Of a DNA stretch of 64,000 nt, positions 49,606 through 60,507 are shown piece after piece. The notes beneath the pieces were generated by a model. The model did not search any database. It was not told where the DNA came from and was given only the letters and a program-made list of their open reading frames with translations. The DNA is from Cryptomeria japonica (lineage: Eukaryota > Streptophyta > Pinopsida > Cupressales > Cupressaceae), in contig NC_081407.1 of the NCBI RefSeq assembly GCF_030272615.1, positions 268,368,075 to 268,432,074 on the forward strand, given 5' to 3'. The position numbers were made by a program, and so were the translations under genes. How positions within the stretch are numbered: position 1 is the stretch's first letter; every line of letters starts with the position of its first letter.

Positions 49606-49660
49606 TTGACATCAATGCCAAAGGGGGAGATTGTTGGCATTGTGTTGTCATTGATGTCAA
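49606..49660 (+). promoter_or_regulatory. Element C polypurine tract within an inverted repeat
   Basis: The arms ttgacatcaatg (49606-49617) and cattgatgtcaa (49649-49660) are perfect complements. The PPT ccaaagggggagat and the first 17 bases of the 3' LTR lie between them. A smaller nested pair, gccaa (49617-49621) and ttggc (49634-49638), also spans the PPT. Confidence 0.78.
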
Positions 49661-52475
49661 CCAGATTGTGTTTTCATTGATGTCAACCGGTATGGGATGT
49701 CAACCGGTGAGTAAGTATTGGAGACCGGTATGGAATGTTAACCGGTGAGTAAGTATTGGAGATTGGTATGGAATGTTGACCAATAAGCATGTGACCAGTA
49801 AGAAAGCAAGGTTGATCCAATGAAGTATGTGCAGGCAACCCGTATGCAAGTTTGATGTCAACCAACAGGACTCCCACCAGATGAAGTTGTTGTCACGGAA
49901 TGAAGAGAAGAATGACAGAAAGTGTGATGCCTCAAGATAGCAAGGAAGACATATGGGATGACTACCGGGTCATATGTCTAGTTCAAGATGTATCTGCTTA
50001 TTAGTGTAATGTCGGAAGTAGAATGTGCAACAAAGATCCACTCCCATCGGATGTTGGCAGATTCAATGCAACTGCCTACCTATTCCTACCGGTTGGTGGC
50101 AATATCACAACCCTTTGGGATAAGACAAAGAAGTTAAAGGAAGGTGATTGAGGGCTCATACCGGATGGCCAAAGTGAAACATGAGGTAGCCTCTAGTATA
50201 TGAAACCAAAGATATGAACCAGATCAACAAGAGAAGGCATGATGAGATACTGGGATAGAAGAGGAAGAGTAAGTTGTGATGAGTTTGTCATTTTGACAAA
50301 CTAGTTGAGATGTTGTTTGGGCTAATGAAGCAAAAGGAAAGGTTTAGCCATGCAGACATAGAGTTATACTAGGATGCAGATGGAGATTGGTGTTACCACA
50401 GTTGGTGGCAGTTGGAGATTGATGGCATGGAGTCATCAAGGATGTTACCGGTATGCATGCAGATGTGTTGTCAACTAGTAAATAGGGAAAGAGCAGTAAT
50501 CAAGCAAACTGGTACAGATAATTGGTGAAGATTCAGGTGTTGCAGTTCATAACATTGGCATGAGTCTTTGATTGAAACCACATCAAGTTTGGTGAACTAG
50601 AGAGCACGTTTATAATTGACTGATGTGCACTCTGTGAAGAAGAATGAATATTGGTCTGGTATGCAGGTAGGTAAGGCAACTGATAAGCTGACAGAGAGAA
50701 AGTGAAGGAGTCTCTTCAGATAGAGATGTGCATAGTGAAGTGATGAACTCTGAAATGGAAGTAGTCTAGGTTATCATGACCTAACCGACAGAATGGTAAA
50801 GTGCATGGCATGAAGGTTAACCGGTTAATGTAACCGGTAAGGAAAGATGAACTAATAATATAAGGTGAATACCGTAGTGAGTTTTTCATTGGTGCCTAAT
50901 CCTGGACTGACATAGTGAACTAAAGTGGATGCTGAAAGAGATGACACATGGTTTCTAGGTGGAAAATGTGTAGTGGTTGATGAATGGTACATCGGTGAGG
51001 TAGTTGCCGACTAAGTCAGCATTAATGTAGACTACCAAAATCATGGGTCGAGTGTAAGGATTGCAGCTCAAAAATAGTCTGGCAAAGGACAACGATCTGA
51101 TTCCTTGACATCATGATTGATGCAGAACATTAGGTTGCAGATCTTATTTGGAGTAAGGGAATGTGAGATCATTTATTGTGATTGACAAAGAGTGAGGCCG
51201 ACAAACAGGTTGCAGTTTATTAAATATAGTAAATGTGTTTTGAAAGAATAAAATATGCCAGTATTGTTTGTTCTGATGCAGGGTGTGAATCTTGGAGAAG
51301 AGATCCTATCAGATCTTATACGGATTGGGTTGGCAAAGAAAACCCTAGGGTGTGAAGTTTGAGTTTTCATTTTTTATGGGAAAACCTGAGTATAAATATG
51401 CAGGCTAAAGATTTAAGTGGTTGTTGTTGTTGAGGCCAATGAAGGAGGTCAGATACTAGATGCAAGTGAAGAGTGCAAACAAAATAGTCTAAGTGTTTAA
51501 GTGCTAAACCTTGAAGCGACTGAGAGTATTGAAGGGAGAAAGTGGTATGAAGAGGTTAATCGGTAAGTGTGATGAGCAAGTGTTGATCCATCTGTTGGAG
51601 GGTAGAATGTTGAAGTGAAGATAGATTGAGAAGTGAGAGGAAGAGAAAGAAGAAGAGCTGACAAACAAGATTGAACCGACAAGGCTCAAGATTTACTGGT
51701 AAGAAGCTACAGAGCATGTTTATCTGCTATACTAGTAGAGACTGTACCGGTAAGGAACAAAGAGTGAAAGGAGAACCGGTAAGGTGGAAGCAGAGTATAA
51801 AGGCCAAATGAGATAGAGAGAAATAGGTTCTGGTAGAGCAGAGGCAGAGTGAGAGAAATAGGTTCAATCAATAAAGAAGAAACAATGAAACAGACTGTGG
51901 AGGATCTAACTGGTAAGGCAAAGGCAGAGTGAATAGAACTGACAATGATGACAAGCAGAGAAATAGAGAAGAGTTGAACCAATAGGGTGAAGTGTATTAC
52001 AAAATTCATTTGTAACAAGGTGCAAATTATTGCATTTCTTTATATCATTGTATTTCACTGAGTGGGTGCTCGGTGTAGGGGTTGGTTCTCCTTGAGTTGG
52101 TCTCAGAATAGTTAGGGGTTGGTGATCTAAATCAGTAGGGGTTTGTGCTCCTTGGGTTGGTTCCCTAAATCAGTAGGGGTTGGTGCCCTACACGTTGTAA
52201 TACAGTTGTTTATTGTGAGGCTGGATTGGAGTAGTAGACTCCAGCATCATTTCCCAACGAGTTTTTTCCCACATTAGGTTTTCCTCGTATATCCGGTGTT
52301 ATGTGATGTATCTTTGTGTGCATGCATATTGACCTCTTCCCCTATCTCACCGGTATATTCACTTAGTGCTTGAACTTCTAACCGATACACATAGTCATCT
52401 TTAAAAGGGTTAAAGTTTTTTTGTAAATGATAACCACTGATTCACCCCCCTCTCAATGGTATCTTGCGTTCTACA
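49632..52475 (+). repeat. Element C 3' LTR
   Basis: 2,844 bp, TGTTGGCATTGTGTTG...TTGCGTTCTACA. Relative to the 5' LTR it has a 28-bp duplication near 49669-49690 and about 640 bp extra between about 50415 and 51060. Confidence 0.9.
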
Positions 52476-53160
52476 AAGATGTGATTTACTACTAAAAAGA
52501 AAAATGAGCATCGCTAACACTTTTCTCTTGCACCTATGACCACAAGAGCCAAAGGGAGAAGATAGTGTGTGTTAGCAGTAGGACCACTCTACATGTGCCT
52601 AAATACTCATAAGACACAACATGTCCATTTCCTTAGTTGAATTGAAGTGTTCCTAGATTAAGAAAAAGACACAAATGCAAAATGAAAGCAATAAAGGAAA
52701 TATTGTTTTCGTGAAACCCCTCTTTAGCGATCCTGCAGCCAATTATTAATGTTTTATAAGCATGGGGTCTTCTTATCACTCAATTTGTTGCACAAACGTT
52801 AGCAAAATATCATCCAAAAACACACAAGTTAGCTAATTAGTAGGAAAAATAGCATTCTGGAAAATTATATAAATGATAATGAGTGAACCCGCTAGAACAC
52901 AGTGCAAACCCGTTGTTTTAGGTTGTGTTCCCATTGTTTCTCGCATTCCCATTGTTTTAGGCCGTGTTCCTATTGCTTTGCATTCTCATTGTTTCATGGC
53001 ACATTCCTACTGCTTCGTGCATTTTTGCTACTATGCAAAAAAATGCCAAAATCATTTACAAAAATCCCAAAACTTAAAATGGAGATCTATACCTTTCGTC
53101 TAGCTTCAAGAATGTGAACTCGCTATTTTAGGTAGCATTCTCGCGGTTTCAGTTTTTGTT
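52476..53160 (-). other. Element F leader remainder (PBS-side), no gene seen
   Basis: Sequence to the right of element C, beginning with the second TSD copy. No coding potential. Around 52900-52990 short words built on 'ccattgtttt...gtgttcc' recur. I could not find a primer-binding site, so the F 5' LTR boundary is not set. Confidence 0.4.
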
Positions 53161-53392
53161 CCCTAATCTAATCTTCCAAAAAATGTGTGATGAAAAAAGT
53201 GCGTGCTAAACTAAGGGTTAAAAGAACAAGCAAACACAATACATCATACACCTCAAGATCGAAATGGTAAAATCAAAGCAAAAACACAAAGAAAAGCTGT
53301 GCAAACCCTAAATTTCCATAGCCATTTAATTAATTAAATGGCTAAGGGAAATAAATTTAATTAAATTAATTAACCAAATTTAAGTGTCTACA
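53160..53392 (-). repeat. Element F 5' LTR-related segment
   Basis: About 230 bp matches the other F LTR in two blocks. One is 'gctaaactaagggttaaaagaacaa' (53209, compare 22538) and onwards. The other is 'taattaattaaatgg' to 'tttaagtgtctaca' (53330-53392, compare 23527-23591). Between the blocks about 0.9 kb present at 22640-23520 is absent. Confidence 0.6.
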
Positions 53393-54507
53393 CTTGGATC
53401 AAAACTTAGCCAAAAGTAATTATAAAACAATCCTCTACCATTCTCTCAAGGATCAAAGTTTTAAACATAGTATTTTTTTTATTTTGCTGAGTCAAATTAT
53501 GTGTGTGTGGGGGGGGGGGGCTGGGGGCTGGGTGCTTGATTTAGTTTGCAGGAAAATTGGGAGGGCTTATTTTTTTTACAACTGATGAACCACGCCTTCC
53601 CCTACATTGCTGAGAGTTCTACTTGGGATCGACATGCCTTGGAAGGTGATTGGAAGGGTCAAATAAACTAGCTAGGGAGCATGTCACCTCTTCTTATTTC
53701 CTCTACTACCCACGTATTATGCAGATCGATCTACCTAGAAGATAATTGGAGTCAGCAAGGTGCCTCTTCTCCTCTCCTCAACTTGGGCAGGTGACTTGGA
53801 AAGGGAGGCATCTGCAAGGAATTACACTAGCCTCCAACTCTCCTCACCACACCACCTCTACTCTCCTCTCCTCCCATCGTTTTGGAAAAGTTATCTCTGG
53901 TAAATATTGTTCTTTTTCAGTCTTTTCCTTGCAGATTTTTCTTTTATTTCATTTCATGTGTTTACTTTGGTTGATCGTTATATACAAATAGGCAAAGTTT
54001 TATGATTTCCTCATTGACCAGCAAATCGATTACTAGGTGGAACCCAATCACACCCACCATTTCTTCTATTTCTCTGTGATATTCTTCATGATGGTTTGAT
54101 CTAATCAAAATGGTTTTTTTTTTGCCTCCCTGACATAGTATTGAAATAAATTATCAATCATTTATATCTATTTTTTATATATGCTATGTGATTTGCTTAA
54201 TTATATTATTTTAGGAACTTATAAAATAAAAAGAAATTTATATGAGTTGGGAATGAATGAGAATTAAAATTCTCTTTATCCAAGAAGGGTGACTTACTAT
54301 CTAGGAAGGATATATTGGAAAGATGTGCTTGTTATGGGTTGGATCAAGGAAGTGTGTTTTCACCTATCCCAATAGGGTAATTGGCCAATAACTTAATTAG
54401 ATTGTGTCCCTGTCATAACATGTCATGTAGCTAAGTTCAATAGTTTGGTTGTTATATAATACATGCATGCATAGGTTCCATTCTAATTGTTGATACTGGT
54501 TTGCTAG
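53393..54507 (+). other. Unassigned low-repeat stretch
   Basis: No retroelement hallmark is visible here. It includes a G-run of 11-12 bases at about 53509-53520 and CT-rich sequence at 53680-53880. An 81-codon frame at 53746 has no recognisable motif. Given the exon-like block at 54508, this may be intronic or intergenic host DNA. Confidence 0.35.
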
Positions 54508-54560
54508 GAAACTTCGACGTGAGGGCCATGACCTTATCATGATCATCGAGAAGTGTAAGT
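54508..54560 (+). pseudogene. Left half of an exon-like block split by element D
   Basis: A pyrimidine-containing tract with 'tttgctag' gives a plausible 3' splice site before 54508. Reading from there (KLRREGHDLIMIIEKC) the frame is open up to the D insertion. It joins in the same frame to 61858-61921 (LQLVGQIKRLGHMFVFQ), which ends at a strong donor, GGAG followed by gtgagt. The joined block is about 120 bp with no stop. The protein family is not recognised, so coding status is a hypothesis. Confidence 0.35.
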
Positions 54561-55903
54561 TGTTAGCATAAACAAATAAGGAAAACTGAGAGGGGGGGTG
54601 AATAAGTTTTCGTCAGATTAAACAAATTAAGCACAATCTCATATATGATCAACTGCAGCAATAAGAAAGATAAAGACAATAACACCAACACACACAAAAC
54701 CAATATTTTGACATAGAAAACCTGGTTAAGGGAAAAACCATGGTGGGAACCTACCCACAATAAGATGATACTCTGATGTAGTATGTGTAAATATTAAAAT
54801 AGGGAATGCACATGCATTTAGGAACACTACCTAGAGCTCACTGCTCAAAATAAGATGACCCAGAAGGCTCCAGCCCTTAGGGAAGGTTCACTACCTTACA
54901 ATAAGATTCAAACTACAATCTGGAATACATGAACTACAAATATAGCATCTACTAATGCCTAATGACAATTCTGGTTAAGCACATTTGTCTGCCCTGCAAC
55001 AATCTCTGCTCCATACACAATATCGAAAGATAAATTTTCTTAAGAACACATACACATCTCTCTGATAATGTAGACTTAACATCGACACCCAAATTACATG
55101 ACTATACCACCTATTTATACAATTCATTACCCTTGACTACAAGGTCGACCAAACCCTCAACCCATAGTTACAAAATTATATCACATGATACATAAATCAA
55201 CCATTGAACCAATATAGTGACATAGATAACATAACATGAACCTAAATAAAATCTCCAAACACGCATCACCACCAAAAATATTGCCAAGATCAACCACAAC
55301 ACGTTACACACAAAAAATACCGCATAACATGAAGAATATCATCGGATAAACAAAATCACAAAGAACATGTACAAGAATCAATACAAATCACCAAGATAAA
55401 TAGGAGACAATTACGAAACACCAACAAGAAAATTAGAACCATCTATAATAACTACACCAATACCACTTATTCAAATCTTCATCAATCAACACGCTAACTT
55501 GCAAGAACACTTAACAACAACAATTCAGACTAGAAAGATAGCTTGAGGAGAACCAAATCATGAACCATCTGAACTAAAGATACACATAAACATCCAAAAC
55601 ATTCTTCCAAATCCACAACCAAAGATATGATCATATCAGACCTCATCGAATCAAATACCAAACTCTGCCAACCACTGAACAAAAAGACTAAACTATAATC
55701 TGGATCAAATAATATGATTGAGTAAACTTTTAGATCATTGAAATCAATAAGGAATGAATTATTCCAATATCCCAAATAGATAAACCAACCATATCAACTT
55801 AATGCAATCACCAGAACACCAAATAGCTCACAACAACACCAAAACATAGGAATATGTTGACATCAATGGCAACAACATATCCTAGCATCAACAATATCCA
55901 ACA
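54561..55903 (-). repeat. Element D 3' LTR
   Basis: 1,343 bp, beginning TGTTGGATATTGTTG and ending CTAACA on the minus strand. It is alignable along its whole length with 60508-61853, with numerous scattered point differences. Confidence 0.92.
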
Positions 55904-55925
55904 AACCCCCCCTTTGGCATTGATG
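55861..55925 (-). promoter_or_regulatory. Element D polypurine tract within an inverted repeat
   Basis: On the minus strand the PPT is ccaaaggggggg followed by ttTGTTGG. It is flanked by catcaatg (complement at 55918-55925) and cattgatg (complement at 55861-55868), a shorter version of the bracketing repeat seen in A, B and C. A second run, tcaaagggggagag (minus), lies at about 56050-56063. Confidence 0.6.
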
Positions 55926-56261
55926 GAAATATATGAATGTGAAAAACAATCAATGCAATGGAATGAATCAACACCAGCAAACTGCAACAAATTCCCCCTA
56001 AGATCACGCACACAAGGCTTCCAAAGATAAAGTAGTTTTTCACATGCCTCTCTCCCCCTTTGACAATAATGCCAAAGATAAAATACAAATTATCCTCTCT
56101 CACCCAAGACAATATTTCCCAAAAATTCACAACTAAACATCTGAATCACACACTGACTACTCTAGTTGAGTAGCAACACCAAATCATCAACCTCGAAAAA
56201 GATAAAGCTCTGAAATCCACCAGATTGATGTAACTCCATGCATCTAATTCTCAATAGGAGG

Positions 56262-56885
56262 GGCAGAGACCCCTAACTTGTCTCTCAAATAGACAAATGT
56301 ATCTATAGGAAAAGGCTTGGTGAGAATATCTACAATCTAATCCTTTGTAGATACATATTCCAATCTGACTTCTTCGTCACTGACTTCTTCATCACTGACT
56401 TTCTTCCTCAAGAAATAATACTTTATTGATATTTGCTTTATTTCATAATGTAGCACCAGATTCTTTGAAATATTGATAGCACTTGAATTGTCATAGTATA
56501 TAACAGTAGGCTCATCATAAATCACTCCAATATCCTTCTATATTTGCTTCATCCAAACTACCTGAGTACAGTTTCTAGCAACAACAATGTATTCAACTTC
56601 AGCAGTAAATAAAGATACAACATATTGCTTCTTACTAGACCATGAAATCAACTTCTTTCCTAAAAGGAATGCTCCACTGGTAGTGCTCTTTTGGTCATCA
56701 ACATCACCAGCCCAATTAGCATTAGTATAAGCACATAACAAGAAATCATCATTCTTCGGATAACACAAACCATAGTCAACAGTCCCCTTTAAGTATCTGA
56801 AAATTCTCTTCACATTAGTAACATGAGTCTCTTTAGGATCAGCTTGAAATCTAGCACAAATAAAAACAACATGTGTAATATCCAT
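56262..56885 (-). pseudogene. Element D RNase H domain
   Basis: From 56885 the frame contains FRYLKGTVDYGLCY, then YTNANWAGDVDD (the family has D where N stands in the TNAN motif), then STTSGAFLLGKKLISWSS and EVEYIVVA. After a stop at 56535-56537 (Gln codon position) it continues with YYDNSSAINISKN and ILTKPFP at about 56310-56290. There is a 15-bp in-frame duplication (VSDEE twice). The domain is the C-terminal part of the Copia polyprotein. The catalytic Asp change and the stops disable it. Confidence 0.88.
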
Positions 56886-57904
56886 TCTAGTCTAAGTTAA
56901 GTATAATAATCCACCAACCATAGATCTATACAAGGTCTGATTAACTTTCTAAGATTCATCATTCTTAGACAACTTGCATCCAGTCACCATAGGAGGTCCA
57001 ACAGGTTTAGAATCAGCAAGTCCAAACTTTTTCAACAGTTCTTTCACATACTTAGATTGAGAAATGAAAATACCTTTATCGATCTGAGTATTCTACAATC
57101 CTAAAAATAATTTCATTTCACCTAGCATAGACATCTCAAATTCCTTTTGCATATCATCAGCAAACTTCATACTCAAATCATCATCTCTACCAAAAATAAT
57201 ATCATCAACAAAGACTTAAATAATCAAAACGTTATCTCAACTTTAAAGTATAATTTACTATCAACAGTACCTTTACAAAATTCTTATTTCAATAAATACT
57301 TATCAAATCTAACATACCAGACTCTAGGGGCTTGCTTCAGTCCATACAGAGCTTTCTTCAATTTTCATACCATATCTCCTTCATCTGATAAAGAAAATAC
57401 ATCTGGTTGCTCAATGTAGACTTCCTCTTCAAGATTACCATTTAAAAAGGCTGACTTAACATCCATCTAACACACTTTGAAATTCTTGTAAGCAACATAT
57501 ACAAGCAGCAGCCTAACAGCTTCAATTCAGGCTACAGGAGCAAAAGTCTATTCATAATCAATAGCTTCCATCTGAGAACACCCTTTAGATACCAATATTT
57601 CTTTTCTTCTAACAACTTCATTGACTTCATTAAATTTATTTTGGAACACCCATTTAGTACCAATTGTATTATTTTATTTAGGTCTCAGAACAAGCTCCCA
57701 AGTGATGTTCTTTTCAATCTGATTTAGCTCATCTTCGATTGCTTTTATCCAATTCTCATCCTTACATGTTGCTGCTACATCTTTAGGCTCAATTTTTGAA
57801 ATCAAACATATCTCTTTAGTAGCAATCCTTCTCCTAGTCATCACACCTTTATTCTTATCACCTATAATCTGATATTCTGAATGATTCAATCTTACATACC
57901 TCAA
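56886..57904 (-). pseudogene. Element D reverse transcriptase
   Basis: From 57904 the frame has WIKAIEDELNQIEKNITWEL, the usual start of Copia RT. Later landmarks lie in shifted frames: FAPVA, MDVKSAFLNGNLEEEVYIEQP, KKALYGLKQAPRVWY, and FVDDIIFG (about 57180-57210, the YVDD catalytic site with both Asp present). The Gln before MDVKSAF and the Gln before TFAPVA are TAG. Several indels break the frame after the catalytic motif. Confidence 0.88.
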
Positions 57905-57991
57905 AGTCTTCTAATTGTTCTGATTGCTAGACTCCTGCATTTCTTCACCAGCAGTAGCAATATCTAGATTAACTATCTCCACCCGATCGAC

Positions 57992-59088
57992 CTAGTTCAA
58001 GATATCAGTCTGCATGGGCTTAGGAACAACATCAAAATCATATCCACATGCTCTGATTTCCTTTCCAAGACATTCATCTACCTTCACATTTGTAGTTTTA
58101 ATCATCTTTTTCAACCTCTTATTATAGCATCCGTAGGCCTTGCTCTTAGTAGAATATCCCAAGAAGATTCCTTCATCACATCTTGCATCAAACTTTCCTA
58201 TATCCTCATCTCTTTTGATATAAAATTTACTTCCAAAAACTCTTAAATATTTAACTATAGGAACATGACCAAACCATAGCTCATAAGGAGTCTTACTGGA
58301 ATCACCTTTAATATAAAATTGCTTGAATGTGTAAACAACAATGCTAACACTTCTCTCCAAAAGGTTTGTGCAACATTTCCTTCAATGATCATAGTCCTTG
58401 TAGCATCCAACATAGTTTTGTTCTTCCTTTCAACAACTCCCTTCTATCGAGGGGTTCTAGGACCAAATAGCTATCTTCTAATTTGATTCCTCTCACAGAA
58501 TGTATCAAACTCTCCTGATATAAATTCTCCTCCTCTATCAAATCTCAAACACTTGAGCTTCAATCTTGTCTTAGTCTCCACTCTAGCTTTGAATATCTTG
58601 AATTTCTCCAATGCTTCTAATTTCTCTCTTAAAAGGGTAACCCGCATCATCCTAGAATAATCATCAATTAGCAACATGAAATATCTGTCACCCTACATGC
58701 TTCTCACTCTAGAAGGACTACATAAGTCAGTATGTACAAGATCTAGCAATCCATTAGATGAATACAACTTACTCTTTAATGAAGTTCTTGTTTGCTTTCC
58801 CATCTAACATTCCTTACATACCGGATTAGTAGGTTTCACAATCTTAGGCATATCTCTAACAGCTTGAGTAGAACTTATCCTTACAATGTAACCAAAATTA
58901 ACATGACATATTCTCCTATTCCATAACCAACTTTCATCAATCTGAGCAATCAAACAACTTTTCTCACCAGCATTCAAGTGTAAGATATTACCTTCAATCT
59001 TAGTTCCAAATGCAATCTCTATATTGGAGGCATTTAGGATCTTGCATTTACCATTATTGAATTGAAAATCATATCCCTTGTCAACCAT
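57992..59088 (-). pseudogene. Element D pre-integrase zinc domain and integrase
   Basis: SWLWNRRICHVNF (the family has His where N follows W) with CKEC forms the remnant of the HHCC zinc site (about 58935-58800). The catalytic core has HTDLC (about 58735), RFDRGGEF (58540) and VVERKN (about 58435), so the DD35E triad is present. The C-terminal part (58360-57992) has SKTPYELWFGHVPIVKYLRVFG, the Copia hallmark. Stops lie near 58697, 58470 and 58449. Confidence 0.88.
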
Positions 59089-59140
59089 CTATCCAACACT
59101 CCAAAGATTATGCTTCAAACTTTCAACATACATGACATAA

Positions 59141-59377
59141 TCAGATATTATGCTTACCATTGAAAGATATAGAACCTCTACCACGAATCAAACAAGATTT
59201 GTCACCTCCAAATCTTACTATACCACCATCATACTTTTCCATACTCACAAATTTTCTTTTATCATCTGTCATATGATGTGAACAGCCATTGTCAATCACC
59301 CATTCATCTTTCTCTTCAATCTTAGTAGCTAAAGCTTTCTCCTCAACAATGCAGCTTGTAGGATTCACTAAAATCAT
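59141..59377 (-). pseudogene. Element D aspartic protease
   Basis: WVIDNGCSHHMTDD is the Copia protease core, with Asn in the middle of the usual DSG triplet (DNG). KDEWVIDNG lies at about residue 26 of the open segment. A flap-like region (RFGGDKSCLIRGRGSISF) follows. The catalytic Asp is kept, but the changed Ser and the isolated frame suggest loss of activity. Confidence 0.82.
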
Positions 59378-59413
59378 ATCATCTTATTTGATAGCAATAA
59401 ATACAAATTTGTC

Positions 59414-60480
59414 TCATGAATTCCCATTCTCTAATTCTTCATCTTTCACACCTTCATCAGCAGCATAATAGCATCTTTTCTGATTTTTGTACTTTTGATA
59501 GGGCTTGTAGGGTTTATCATTCTTATCATGCTTCTCATATCTATCATATTTATTAGATCTATCATGTCTTTCATGCTTATCATATCTAGACATTCTCTCA
59601 AGACACCTAGAAGCAAAATGTCCTATCTTATTACAAGAGAAACATTTCAAAGGTAACTTTCCATCATACTTACCGGCTCCTTTAGGAAATGTCCGAGCAA
59701 TAAGGGCTTCAAGTTCATCCAATTTTTTTTCTTGTTCTTCCATCTCGCTCTTCTCTCTTTCAAATCTAGATACCCAACATGAACTTTCTCCTAGATCATA
59801 CTTCTGCTTCCCAGATACAGAGGCTTTGAATGCAGTCTCAAATTTTCCATGTGATTCTCCAAGTTCACTCAACTCAAATGCAACAAGCATTCCAACCAAC
59901 ATATCTCTTAGTAGTCAGACTTCGAATCTCATCAATAGCAGCTACCTTATGTTTGTAAGCAGGAGGAAATGATCTCAGCACCTTAGCAACAATCTCATCT
60001 TCTTCAAGGGTTCCACCGACACATCTGATATTCATGACAAGATCATTCACCTTATCCATAAAGGATGTTATGTTTTCATCTTCTCCCATCTTCAATGCTT
60101 CATATTTCCCTTTTAAACTCTACAACTTAGCAACTTTAACTTGTGCATCTCCTTTATACAAGGTTTTTAGCTTCTTCCAAATCTCTGTGCAGTCTGCAAA
60201 CCCATCACATTAGTCATCTCCGAATCAGTCAAGGCACTTAGCAATGATTCCTTAGCTCTTATGTTATGTTCAGAATCCTTGATCTTAGTAGCAGTAACCG
60301 GTCCATTCTAAGGAACATTGTAGACATTCTTTGTAATCTTCCAATACTCATTTCCAAGATATTTCAAATGAACTTCCATCCGGTCCTTCCAAACAGTATA
60401 ATTGTTTCCATCAAATGTAGGACTCTCCTTCTTGAACACATATGTTGCTATCCTAGATCTCCTCAAGCGGTCAAGCTTTT
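59414..60480 (-). pseudogene. Element D gag with single zinc knuckle
   Basis: Gag begins after the PBS. The frame near 60440-60360 gives PTFDGNNYTVWKDRMEVHL, the UBN2-type Copia gag start. After several stops and shifts, 60095-59874 carries NDLVMNIRCVGG and LRSFPPAYKHKV, a conserved Copia gag segment. The last frame, 59902-59414 (162 codons), has a Glu-rich helix and CFSCNKIGHFASRC (complete CX2CX4HX4C, about 59640-59600). A Lys/Tyr/Asp-rich repetitive tail with KHDRSNKYDRYEKHDK follows. Unlike B and C, there is one knuckle, not an array. Confidence 0.85.
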
Positions 60481-60493
60481 TTCAAAGAATCTA

Positions 60494-60505
60494 GCTCTGA
60501 TACCA
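60494..60505 (-). promoter_or_regulatory. Element D primer-binding site
   Basis: On the minus strand tggtatcagagc, two bases after the 5' LTR end. It is the same site as in element A. Confidence 0.9.
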
Positions 60506-60507
60506 AT

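Larger units (their letters stand above)
43127..52475 (+). mobile_element. Element C: gag-only LTR retrotransposon with very long LTRs
   Basis: LTRs at 43127-45380 and 49632-52475 and a perfect TSD aagat (43122-43126 and 52476-52480) define a 9.35-kb insertion in element F. The interior of 4.25 kb encodes a UBN2-type gag with a coiled coil and several zinc knuckles, and nothing recognisable of pol. A PBS (45383) and a PPT (49618-49631) flank it. Confidence 0.92.
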
